This document shows, one piece after another, positions 13,401 to 25,590 of a stretch of DNA of 64,000 nucleotides. The translations under genes and the position numbers were made by a program. Numbering within the stretch: the first letter of the stretch is position 1; each line of letters begins with the position of its first letter. Below the pieces are notes generated by a model. It did not search any database, was not told the origin of the DNA, and saw only the letters and a list, made by a program, of their open reading frames with translations. Origin of the DNA: Dipylidium caninum (lineage: Eukaryota; Platyhelminthes; Cestoda; Cyclophyllidea; Dipylidiidae). Location of the stretch: NCBI GenBank assembly GCA_017562135.1, contig QEYB01000190.1:1-64000 (forward strand). Reading direction: 5' to 3'.

Positions 13401-16074
13401 TATCTCACATTGACTTCTTCCACTGCCCAATCGCATAGACAAAAATACTCCAAATTGGCGCATCTTGCAGCCCATTCTGCATGATATCGGTGGAGGCAGT
13501 GTTGGTTGGGCCGAAGAAGCCTTGCATGTGTGCCATTTCGCCTCACAAGTGGCAGTACGCGGTCCTCAATCTCCCACCCTATCTCACATTGACTTCTTCC
13601 ACTGCCCAATCGCATAGACAAAAATACTTCAATTTGGCGCATCTTGCAGTCCATTCTGCATGATATCGATGGAAGGCAGTGTGTTGGCCGAAGAAGCCTT
13701 GCATGTGTGCCATTTCGCCTCACAAGTGGCAGTACGCGGTCCTCAATCTCCCACCCTATCTCACATTGACTTCTTCCACTGCCAATCGCATAGACAAAAA
13801 TACTTCAAATTGGCGCATCTTGCAGCCCATTCTGCATGATATCTGATGGGAAGGGCAGTGTGTGTTGGGCCGAAGAAGCCTTGCATGTGTGCCATTTCGC
13901 CTCACAAGTGGCAGTACGCGGTCCTCAATCTCCCACCCTATCTCACATTGACTTCTTCCACTGCCAAATCGCATAGGACAAAAATACTTCAAATTGGCGC
14001 ATCTTGCAGCCCATTCTGCATCGATATCGGTGGAAGGCCGTGTGGTTGGGCCGAAGAAGCCTTGCATGTGTGCATTTCGCCTCACAAGTTGGCAGTACCG
14101 GTCCTCAATCTCCCACCCTATCTCACATTGACTTCTTCCACTGCCCAAATCGCATAGACAAAAATACTTCAAATTGGCCGCATCTTGCAGTCCATTCTGC
14201 ATGATATCGGTGGAAGGCAGTGTGGTTGGCCGAAGAAGCCTTGCATGTGTGCCATTTCGCCTCACAAGTGGCAGTACGCGGTCCTCAATCTCCCACCCTA
14301 TCTCACATTGACTTCTTCCACTGCCCAATCGCATAGACCTTCAAATTTGGCGCATTTCTTGCAGCCCATTCTGCATGATATCGGTGGAAGGCAGTGTGGT
14401 TGGCCGAAGAAGCCTTGCATGTGTGCCATTCGCCTCACAAGTGGCAGTACGCGGTCCTCAATCTCCCACCCTATCTCACATTGACTTCTTCCACTGCCCA
14501 AAATCGCATAGACAAAAATACTTCAAATTGGCGCATCTTGCAGCCCATTCTGCATGATATCGATGAAGGGCAAGTGTGGTTTGGGCCGAAGAAGCCTTGC
14601 ATGTGTTGCCATTTCGCCTCACAAGTGGCAGTACGCGGTCCTCAATCTCCCACCCTATCTCACATTGACTTCTTCCACTGCCCAATCGCATAGACAAAAA
14701 TACTTCAAATTGGCGCATCATGCAGTGCATGAATATCGGTGGCCCAAGGCATGGGCCGAAGAAGCCTTGCATGTGTGCCATTTCGCCTCACAAGTGGCAG
14801 TACGCGGTCCTCAATCTCCCACCCTATCTCACATTGACTTCTTCCACTTGCCCAATCGCAGAGACAAAAATACTTCAAATTGGCGCATCTTGCAGTCCAT
14901 TCTGCATGATATCGGTGGAAAGTGTGTTGGGCCGAAGAAGCCTTGCATGTGTGCCATTTCGCCTCACAAGTGGCAGTACGCGGTCCTCAATCTCCCACCC
15001 TATCTCACATTGACTTCTTCCACTGTCAATCGCATAGACAAAAATACTTCAATTGGCGCATCTTGCAGTCCATTCTGCATGATATCGATGGAAGGCAGTG
15101 TGTTGGCCGAAGAAGCCTTGCATGTGTGCCATTTCGCCTCACAAGTGGCAGTACGCGGTCCTCAATCTCCCACCCATCTCACATTGACTTCTTCCACTGC
15201 CTTCAAATCGCATAGACAAAAATACTTCAAATTGGCGCATCTTGCAGTCCATTCTGCATGAATATCGTGGAAGGCGTGTGGTTGGGCCGAAGAAGCATTG
15301 CATGTGTGCCATTTGGCCTCACAAGTGCGCAGTACGCGGTCCTCAATCTCCACCCTATCTCACATTGACTCTTCCACTGCCCAATCGCATAGACAAAAAT
15401 ACTTCAATTTGGCGCATCTTCATTCTGCATGATATCGGTGGAAGGCGTAGTTAGCCGAAGAAGCCTTGCATGTGTGCCATTTGGCCTCACAAGTGGCAGT
15501 ATCATTCCAGCCATCCCCACCCTATCTCACATTGACTTCTTCCACTGCCCAATCGCATAGACAAAAATACCAAATTGGCGCATCTTGCAGCCCATTCTGC
15601 ATGATATCGGTGGAAGGGGGCGTGCCGAAGAAGCCTTGCATGTGTGCCATTTCGCCTCACAAGTGGCAGTACGCGGTCTCAATCTCCCACCCTATCTCAC
15701 ATTGACTTCTTCCACTGCCCAATGCATAGACAAAAATCCAAATTGCGCATCCAGCCCATTGTGCATGATAATCGTGGAAAGGCAGTGGTTTGGGCCGAAG
15801 AAGCCTTGCATTGTGCCATTTCGCCTCACAAGTGCAGTACGCGGTCCTCAATCTCCCACCCTATCTCACATTGACTTCTTCCACTGCCCAAATCGCATAG
15901 ACAAAAATACTTCAAATTGGCGCATCATGCAGCCATTCTGCATGATATCGGTGGAGGTAGTGGTTGGGCCGAAGAAGCCTTGCATGTGTGCCATTTGGCC
16001 TCACAAGTGGCAGTACGCGTCCTCAATCTCCACCCTATCTCACATTGACTTCTTCCACGCCCAATCTGGCATAG
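7471..16074 (+). repeat. Left arm, inner zone: satellite of the CCCAATCGCATAG subfamily
   Basis: The orientation matches the outer left zone, but the diagnostic sites change to CTGCCCAATCGCATAGAC, AAGGCAGTGTGG and mostly ATATCGGTGG. These match the right-arm monomers directly beyond the inversion. Indels become rarer toward 13-15 kb but never reach the right-arm quality. A collapsed or rearranged stretch at about 10,530-10,640 joins partial monomers: part of the unit between the CGCAT landmark and GTGGTTGG is missing or scrambled. Near 14,336 the piece AAAAATA is missing after CATAGAC, giving a shortened unit. Both may be assembly errors. Confidence 0.85.
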
Positions 16075-16100
16075 CCCTGCCACTTGTGAGGCGAAATGGC
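15990..16100. repeat. Satellite polarity switch: head-to-head inverted junction with ~80 bp spacer
   Basis: Left of the point the array reads the GCCTCACAAGTGGCAG strand (ending near 16,013). It then runs about 60 more bases, through CACATTGACTTCTTCCACG, to CATAG at 16,071-16,074. From 16,075 the reverse-complement phase begins at CCTGCCACTTGTGAGGCG. The sequence is therefore an inverted repeat around an asymmetric centre of 60-80 bp, not a perfect hairpin turning at a single phase. The first two or three right-arm monomers (to about 16,500) are also indel-rich. For example, the first lacks most of the CCACACTGCC segment and reads CTAATTGGG where later units read CTATGCGATTGGG. The junction could be a true array inversion, a DNA fold-back, or a misassembly at the end of reliable sequence. 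Confidence 0.85.
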
Positions 16101-19100
16101 AACACATGCAATCTTCACCTCATGCAGAATGGGCTGCAAGATGCGCCAAAAAGTATTTTTGTCTAATTGGGCAGTGGAAGAAGTCAATGTGAGATAGGGT
16201 GGAGATTGAGGACCGCGTACTGCACTTGTAAATGGCACACATGCAAGGCTTCTTCGGCCCAACCACACTGCCTTCCACCCATGCAGAATGGACTGCAAAA
16301 TGCGCAAATTGAAGTATTTTTGTCTATGCGATTGGGCAGTGAAGAAGTCAATGTGAGATAGGGTGGGAGATTGAGGACCGCGTACTGCCACTTGTGAGGC
16401 GAAATGCACACATGCAATGCTTCTTCGGCCCAACCACACTGCACGATATCATGCAGAAGGGCTGCAAGATGCGCCAATTTGAAGTATTTTGTCTATGCAA
16501 TTGGGCAGTGGAGAGGTCAATGTGAGATAGGGTGGGAGATTGAGGACCGCGTACTGCCACTTGTGAGGCGAAATGGCAACATGCAAGGCTTCTTCGGCCC
16601 AACCACACTGCCTTCCACCGATATCATGCAGAATGGGCTGCAAGATGCGCCAATTTGAAGTATTTTGTCTATGCGATTGGGCAGTGGAGAAGTCAATGTG
16701 AGATAGGGTGGGAGATTGAGGACCGCGTACTGCCACTTGTGAGGCGAAATGGCACACATGCAAGGCTTCTTCGGCCCAAACACACTGCCTTCCACCGATA
16801 TCATGCAGAATGGGACTGCAAGAATGCGCCAAATTTGAAGTATTTTTGTCTATGCGATTGGGCAGTGGAAGAAGTCAATGTGAGATAGGGTGGGAGATTG
16901 AGGACCGCGTACTGCCACTTGTGAGGCGAAATGGCACACATGCAAGGCTTCTTCGGCCCAACACACTGCCTTCCACCGATATCATGCAGAATGGGCTGCA
17001 AGATGCGCCAATTTGAAGTATTTTTGTCTATGCGATTGGGCAGTGGAAGAAGTCAATGTGAGATAGGGTGGGAGATTGAGGACGCGCGTACTGCCACTTG
17101 TGAGGCGAAATGGCACACATGCAAGGCTTCTTCGGCCCAACCACACTGCCTTCCACCGATATCATGCAGAATGGCTGCAAGATGCGCCAATTTGAAGTAT
17201 TTTTGTCTATGCGATTGGGCAGTGGAAGAAGTCAATGTGAGATAGGGTGGGAGATTGAGGACCGCGTACTGCCACTTGTGAGGCGAAATGGCACACATGC
17301 AAGGCTTCTTCGGCCCAACAACACTGCCTTCCACCGATATCATGCAGAATGGACTGAAAGATGCGCCAAATTGAAGTATTTTTGTCTATGCGATTGGGCA
17401 GTGGAAGAAGTCAATGTGAGATAGGGTGGGAGATTGAGGACCGCGTACTGCCACTTGTGAGGCGAAATGGCACACATGCAAGGCTTCTTCGGCCCAAACA
17501 CACTGCCTTCCACCGATATCATGCAGAATGGGCTGCAAGATGCGCCAATTTGAAGTATTTTTGTCTATGCGATTGGGCAGTGGAAGAAGTCAATGTGAGA
17601 TAGGGTGGGAGATTGAGGACCGCGTACTGCCACTTGTGAGGCGAAATGGCACACATGCAAGGCTTCTTCGGCCCAAACACACTGCCTTCCACCGATATCA
17701 TGCAGAATGGACTGAAAGTTGCGCCAAATTGAAGTATTTTTGTCTATGCGATTGGGCAGTGGAAGAAGTCAATGTGAGATAGGGTGGGAGATTGAGGACC
17801 GCGTACTGCCACTTGTGAGGCGAAATGGCACACATGCAAGGCTTCTTCGGCCCAACCACACTGCCTTCCACCGATATCATGCAGAATGGACTGAAAGTTG
17901 CGCCAAATTGAAGTATTTTTGTCTATGCGATTGGGCAGTGGAAGAAGTCAATGTGAGATAGGGTGGGAGATTGAGGACCGCGTACTGCCACTTGTGAGGC
18001 GAAATGGCACACATGCAAGGCTTCTTCGGCCCAACCACACTGCCTTCCACCGATATCATGCAGAATGGCTGCAAGATGCGCCAAATTGAAGTATTTTTGT
18101 CTATGCGATTGGGCAGTGGAAGAAGTCAATGTGAGATAGGGTGGGAGATTGAGGACCGCGTACTGCCACTTGTGAGGCGAAATGGCACACATGCAAGGCT
18201 TCTTCGGCCCAACAACACTGCCTTCCACCGATATCATGCAGAATGGGACTGCAAGATGCGCCAATTGAAGTATTTTTGTCTATGCGATTGGGCAGTGGAA
18301 GAAGTCAATGTGAGATAGGGTGGGAGATTGAGGACCGCGTACTGCCACTTGTGAGGCGAAATGGCACACATGCAAGGCTTCTTCGGCCCAAACACACTGC
18401 CTTCCATCGATATCATGCAGAATGGACTGCAAGATGCGCCAAATTGAAGTATTTTTGTCTATGCGATTGGGCAGTGGAAGAAGTCAATGTGAGATAGGGT
18501 GGGAGATTGAGGACCGCGTACTGCCACTTGTGAGGCGAAATGGCACACATGCAAGGCTTCTTCGGCCCAAACACACTGCCTTCCACCGATATCATGCAGA
18601 ATGGGCTGCAAGATGCGCCAATTTGAAGTATTTTTGTCTATGCGATTGGGCAGTGGAAGAAGTCAATGTGAGATAGGGTGGGAGATTGAGGACCGCGTAC
18701 TGCCACTTGTGAGGCGAAATGGCACACATGCAAGGCTTCTTCGGCCCAACAACACTGCCTTCCACCGATATCATGCAGAATGGACTGAAAGTTGCGCCAA
18801 ATTGAAGTATTTTTGTCTATGCGATTGGGCAGTGGAAGAAGTCAATGTGAGATAGGGTGGGAGATTGAGGACCGCGTACTGCCACTTGTGAGGCGAAATG
18901 GCACACATGCAAGGCTTCTTCGGCCCAACAACACTGCCTTCCACCGATATCATGCAGAATGGCTGCAAGATGCGCCAATTTGAAGTATTTTTGTCTATGC
19001 GATTGGGCAGTGGAAGAAGTCAATGTGAGATAGGGTGGGAGATTGAGGACCGCGTACTGCCACTTGTGAGGCGAAATGGCACACATGCAAGGCTTCTTCG

Positions 19101-22100
19101 GCCCAACAACACTGCCTTCCACCGATATCATGCAGAATGGACTGAAAGTTGCGCCAAATTGAAGTATTTTTGTCTATGCGATTGGGCAGTGGAAGAAGTC
19201 AATGTGAGATAGGGTGGGAGATTGAGGACCGCGTACTGCCACTTGTGAGGCGAAATGGCACACATGCAAGGCTTCTTCGGCCCAACCACACTGCCTTCCA
19301 CCGATATCATGCAGAATGGGCTGCAAGATGCGCCAAATTGAAGTATTTTTGTCTATGCGATTGGGCAGTGGAAGAAGTCAATGTGAGATAGGGTGGGAGA
19401 TTGAGGACCGCGTACTGCCACTTGTGAGGCGAAATGGCACACATGCAAGGCTTCTTCGGCCCAACCACACTGCCTTCCACCGATATCATGCAGAATGGAC
19501 TGCAAGATGCGCCAATTTGAAGTATTTTTGTCTATGCGATTGGGCAGTGGAAGAAGTCAATGTGAGATAGGGTGGGAGATTGAGGACCGCGTACTGCCAC
19601 TTGTGAGGCGAAATGGCACACATGCAAGGCTTCTTCGGCCCAACCACACTGCCTTCCACCGATATCATGCAGAATGGCTGCAAGATGCGCCAAGTAATGC
19701 GAAGTGTCTGAATATGCGATTGGGCAGTGGAAGAAGTCAATGTGAGATAGGGTGGGAGATTGAGGACCGCGTACTGCCACTTGTGAGGCGAAATGGCACA
19801 CATGCAAGGCTTCTTCGGCCCAAACACACTGCCTTCCACCGATATCATGCAGAATGGACTGAAAGTTGCGCCAAATTGAAGTATTTTTGTCTATGCGATT
19901 GGGCAGTGGAAGAAGTCAATGTGAGATAGGGTGGGAGATTGAGGACCGCGTACTGCCACTTGTGAGGCGAAATGGCACACATGCAAGGCTTCTTCGGCCC
20001 AACAACACTGCCTTCCACCGATATCATGCAGAATGGACTGCAAGATGCGCCAAATTGAAGTATTTTTGTCTATGCGATTGGGCAGTGGAAGAAGTCAATG
20101 TGAGATAGGGTGGGAGATTGAGGACCGCGTACTGCCACTTGTGAGGCGAAATGGCACACATGCAAGGCTTCTTCGGCCCAACACACTGCCTTCCACCGAT
20201 ATCATGCAGAATGGGCTGCAAGATGCGCCAAATTGAAGTATTTTTGTCTATGCGATTGGGCAGTGGAAGAAGTCAATGTGAGATAGGGTGGGAGATTGAG
20301 GACCGCGTACTGCCACTTGTGAGGCGAAATGGCACACATGCAAGGCTTCTTCGGCCCAACCACACTGCCTTCCACCGATATCATGCAGAATGGGCTGCAA
20401 GATGCGCCAAATTGAAGTATTTTTGTCTATGCGATTGGGCAGTGGAAGAAGTCAATGTGAGATAGGGTGGGAGATTGAGGACCGCGTACTGCCACTTGTG
20501 AGGCGAAATGGCACACATGCAAGGCTTCTTCGGCCCAAACACACTGCCTTCCACCGATATCATGCAGAATGGGCTGCAAGATGCGCCAATTTGAAGTATT
20601 TTTGTCTATGCGATTGGCAGTGGAAGAAGTCAATGTGAGATAGGGTGGGAGATTGAGGACCGCGTACTGCCACTTGTGAGGCGAAATGGCACACATGCAA
20701 GGCTTCTTCGGCCCAACCACACTGCCTTCCACCGATATCATGCAGAATGGCTGCAAGATGCGCCAATTGAAGTATTTTTGTCTATGCGATTGGGCAGTGG
20801 AAGAAGTCAATGTGAGATAGGGTGGGAGATTGAGGACCGCGTACTGCCACTTGTGAGGCGAAATGGCACACATGCAAGGCTTCTTCGGCCCAAACACACT
20901 GCCTTCCACCGATATCATGCAGAATGGGCTGCAAGATGCGCCAAATTGAAGTATTTTTGTCTATGCGATTGGGCAGTGGAAGAAGTCAATGTGAGATAGG
21001 GTGGGAGATTGAGGACCGCGTACTGCCACTTGTGAGGCGAAATGGCACACATGCAAGGCTTCTTCGGCCCAACACACTGCCTTCCACCGATATCATGCAG
21101 AATGGGCTGCAAGATGCGCCAAATTGAAGTATTTTTGTCTATGCGATTGGGCAGTGGAAGAAGTCAATGTGAGATAGGGTGGGAGATTGAGGACCGCGTA
21201 CTGCCACTTGTGAGGCGAAATGGCACACATGCAAGGCTTCTTCGGCCCAACACACTGCCTTCCACCGATATCATGCAGAATGGGCTGCAAGATGCGCCAA
21301 ATTGAAGTATTTTTGTCTATGCGATTGGGCAGTGGAAGAAGTCAATGTGAGATAGGGTGGGAGATTGAGGACCGCGTACTGCCACTTGTGAGGCGAAATG
21401 GCACACATGCAAGGCTTCTTCGGCCCAACAACACTGCCTTCCACCGATATCATGCAGAATGGGCTGCAAGATGCGCCAATTTGAAGTATTTTTGTCTATG
21501 CGATTGGGCAGTGGAAGAAGTCAATGTGAGATAGGGTGGGAGATTGAGGACCGCGTACTGCCACTTGTGAGGCGAAATGGCACACATGCAAGGCTTCTTC
21601 GGCCCAACAACACTGCCTTCCACCGATATCATGCAGAATGGGCTGCAAGATGCGCCAATTGAAGTATTTTTGTCTATGCGATTGGGCAGTGGAAGAAGTC
21701 AATGTGAGATAGGGTGGGAGATTGAGGACCGCGTACTGCCACTTGTGAGGCGAAATGGCACACATGCAAGGCTTCTTCGGCCCAAACACACTGCCTTCCA
21801 CCGATATCATGCAGAATGGGCTGCAAGATGCGCCAATTGAAGTATTTTTGTCTATGCGATTGGGCAGTGGAAGAAGTCAATGTGAGATAGGGTGGGAGAT
21901 TGAGGACCGCGTACTGCCACTTGTGAGGCGAAATGGCACACATGCAAGGCTTCTTCGGCCCAACACACTGCCTTCCACCGATATCATGCAGAATGGGCTG
22001 CAAGATGCGCCAATTGAAGTATTTTTGTCTATGCGATTGGGCAGTGGAAGAAGTCAATGTGAGATAGGGTGGGAGATTGAGGACCGCGTACTGCCACTTG

Positions 22101-25100
22101 TGAGGCGAAATGGCACACATGCAAGGCTTCTTCGGCCCAACACACTGCCTTCCACCGATATCATGCAGAATGGGACTGCAAGATGCGCCAATTGAAGTAT
22201 TTTTGTCTATGCGATTGGGCAGTGGAAGAAGTCAATGTGAGATAGGGTGGGAGATTGAGGACCGCGTACTGCCACTTGTGAGGCGAAATGGCACACATGC
22301 AAGGCTTCTTCGGCCCAAACACACTGCCTTCCATCGATATCATGCAGAATGGGCTGCAAGATGCGCCAATTTGAAGTATTTTTGTCTATGCGATTGGGCA
22401 GTGGAAGAAGTCAATGTGAGATAGGGTGGGAGATTGAGGACGCGTACTGCCACTTGTGAGGCGAAATGGCACACATGCAAGGCTTCTTCGGCCCAACACA
22501 CTGCCTTCCACCGATATCATGCAGAATGGGCTGCAAGATGCGCCAATTTGAAGTATTTTTGTCTATGCGATTGGGCAGTGGAAGAAGTCAATGTGAGATA
22601 GGGTGGGAGATTGAGGACCGCGTACTGCCACTTGTGAGGCGAAATGGCACACATGCAAGGCTTCTTCGGCCCAAACACACTGCCTTCCACCGATATCATG
22701 CAGAATGGACTGCAAGATGCGCCAAATTTGAAGTATTTTTGTCTATGCGATTGGGCAGTGGAAGAAGTCAATGTGAGATAGGGTGGGAGATTGAGGACCG
22801 CGTACTGCCACTTGTGAGGCGAAATGGCACACATGCAAGGCTTCTTCGGCCCAACCACACTGCCTTCCATCGATATCATGCAGAATGGACTGCAAGATGC
22901 GCCAATTTGAAGTATTTTTGTCTATGCGATTGGGCAGTGGAAGAAGTCAATGTGAGATAGGGTGGGAGATTGAGGACCGCGTACTGCCACTTGTGAGGCG
23001 AAATGGCACACATGCAAGGCTTCTTCGGCCCAACAACACTGCCTTCCACCGATATCATGCAGAATGGGCTGCAAGATGCGCCAATTTGAAGTATTTTTGT
23101 CTATGCGATTGGGCAGTGGAAGAAGTCAATGTGAGATAGGGTGGGAGATTGAGGACCGCGTACTGCCACTTGTGAGGCGAAATGGCACACATGCAAGGCT
23201 TCTTCGGCCCAACAACACTGCCTTCCACCGATATCATGCAGAATGGACTGAAAGATGCGCCAAATTGAAGTATTTTTGTCTATGCGATTGGGCAGTGGAA
23301 GAAGTCAATGTGAGATAGGGTGGGAGATTGAGGACCGCGTACTGCCACTTGTGAGGCGAAATGGCACACATGCAAGGCTTCTTCGGCCCAAACACACTGC
23401 CTTCCACCGATATCATGCAGAATGGCTGCAAGATGCGCCAATTTGAAGTATTTTTGTCTATGCGATTGGGCAGTGGAAGAAGTCAATGTGAGATAGGGTG
23501 GGAGATTGAGGACCGCGTACTGCCACTTGTGAGGCGAAATGGCACACATGCAAGGCTTCTTCGGCCCAACCACACTGCCTTCCATCGATATCATGCAGAA
23601 TGGGCTGCAAGATGCGCCAATTTGAAGTATTTTTGTCTATGCGATTGGGCAGTGGAAGAAGTCAATGTGAGATAGGGTGGGAGATTGAGGACCGCGTACT
23701 GCCACTTGTGAGGCGAAATGGCACACATGCAAGGCTTCTTCGGCCCAACCACACTGCCTTCCACCGATATCATGCAGAATGGGACTGCAAGATGCGCCAA
23801 TTTGAAGTATTTTTGTCTATGCGATTGGGCAGTGGAAGAAGTCAATGTGAGATAGGGTGGGAGATTGAGGACCGCGTACTGCCACTTGTGAGGCGAAATG
23901 GCACACATGCAAGGCTTCTTCGGCCCAACCACACTGCCTTCCACCGATATCATGCAGAATGGACTGCAAGATGCGCCAATTTGAAGTATTTTTGTCTATG
24001 CGATTGGGCAGTGGAAGAAGTCAATGTGAGATAGGGTGGGAGATTGAGGACCGCGTACTGCCACTTGTGAGGCGAAATGGCACACATGCAAGGCTTCTTC
24101 GGCCCAACACACTGCCTTCCACCGATATCATGCAGAATGGCTGCAAGATGCGCCAATTGAAGTATTTTTGTCTATGCGATTGGGCAGTGGAAGAAGTCAA
24201 TGTGAGATAGGGTGGGAGATTGAGGACCGCGTACTGCCACTTGTGAGGCGAAATGGCACACATGCAAGGCTTCTTCGGCCCAACCACACTGCCTTCCATC
24301 GATATCATGCAGAATGGGCTGCAAGATGCGCCAATTTGAAGTATTTTTGTCTATGCGATTGGGCAGTGGAAGAAGTCAATGTGAGATAGGGTGGGAGATT
24401 GAGGACCGCGTACTGCCACTTGTGAGGCGAAATGGCACACATGCAAGGCTTCTTCGGCCCAACCACACTGCCTTCCACCGATATCATGCAGAATGGACTG
24501 CAAGATGCGCCAATTTGAAGTATTTTTGTCTATGCGATTGGGCAGTGGAAGAAGTCAATGTGAGATAGGGTGGGAGATTGAGGACCGCGTACTGCCACTT
24601 GTGAGGCGAAATGGCACACATGCAAGGCTTCTTCGGCCCAACCACACTGCCTTCCATCGATATCATGCAGAATGGACTGCAAGATGCGCCAAATTTGAAG
24701 TATTTTTGTCTATGCGATTGGGCAGTGGAAGAAGTCAATGTGAGATAGGGTGGGAGATTGAGGACCGCGTACTGCCACTTGTGAGGCGAAATGGCACACA
24801 TGCAAGGCTTCTTCGGCCCAACCACACTGCCTTCCATCGATATCATGCAGAATGGACTGCAAGATGCGCCAAATTGAAGTATTTTTGTCTATGCGATTGG
24901 GCAGTGGAAGAAGTCAATGTGAGATAGGGTGGGAGATTGAGGACCGCGTACTGCCACTTGTGAGGCGAAATGGCACACATGCAAGGCTTCTTCGGCCCAA
25001 CCACACTGCCTTCCACCGATATCATGCAGAATGGACTGCAAGATGCGCCAAATTGAAGTATTTTTGTCTATGCGATTGGGCAGTGGAAGAAGTCAATGTG

Positions 25101-25590
25101 AGATAGGGTGGGAGATTGAGGACCGCGTACTGCCACTTGTGAGGCGAAATGGCACACATGCAAGGCTTCTTCGGCCCAACCACACTGCCTTCCATCGATA
25201 TCATGCAGAATGGACTGCAAGATGCGCCAATTTGAAGTATTTTTGTCTATGCGATTGGGCAGTGGAAGAAGTCAATGTGAGATAGGGTGGGAGATTGAGG
25301 ACCGCGTACTGCCACTTGTGAGGCGAAATGGCACACATGCAAGGCTTCTTCGGCCCAACCACACTGCCTTCCATCGATATCATGCAGAATGGACTGCAAG
25401 ATGCGCCAATTTGAAGTATTTTTGTCTATGCGATTGGGCAGTGGAAGAAGTCAATGTGAGATAGGGTGGGAGATTGAGGACCGCGTACTGCCACTTGTGA
25501 GGCGAAATGGCACACATGCAAGGCTTCTTCGGCCCAACCACACTGCCTTCCATCGATATCATGCAGAATGGACTGCAAGATGCGCCAAAT
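16075..25590 (-). repeat. Right arm, inner zone: CTATG / GGG / CACCG satellite subfamily
   Basis: These are clean monomers with TGTCTATGCGATTGGGCAG. Before about 24.3 kb they mostly carry TTCCACCGATATC, with ATGGGCTGC and ATGGACTGC units alternating. A sub-variant with GGACTGAAAG (some with AAAGTTGCGCC) recurs at about 17,351, 17,708, 17,887, 18,780, 19,139, 19,857 and 23,236. TTCCATCG units appear singly at 18,406, 22,333, 22,868 and 23,583, then become the rule beyond about 24.6 kb. The zone has the same diagnostic states as the inner left arm, on the other side of the polarity switch. Confidence 0.9.
19640..19740 (-). repeat. Single anomalous satellite monomer
   Basis: Inside otherwise homogeneous sequence one monomer has a replaced segment. 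After GATGCGCCAA it reads GTAATGCGAAGTGTCTGAA and then resumes at TATGCGATTGGGC. The neighbours read ATTGAAGTATTTTTGTC at that place. The replacement runs from about 19,693 to 19,712, is of similar length, and both sides are perfect consensus. It could be a local gene-conversion patch from a diverged monomer, or a consensus error confined to one read-supported site. Confidence 0.7.

Noticed and set aside
15990..16100. Perfect hairpin from a missed sequencing adapter
   Set aside because: A simple adapter miss would turn at one monomer phase. Here the two arms meet out of phase around a 60-80 bp spacer, and nearby monomer types do not mirror. An artefact of another kind is still possible and is listed as a finding.
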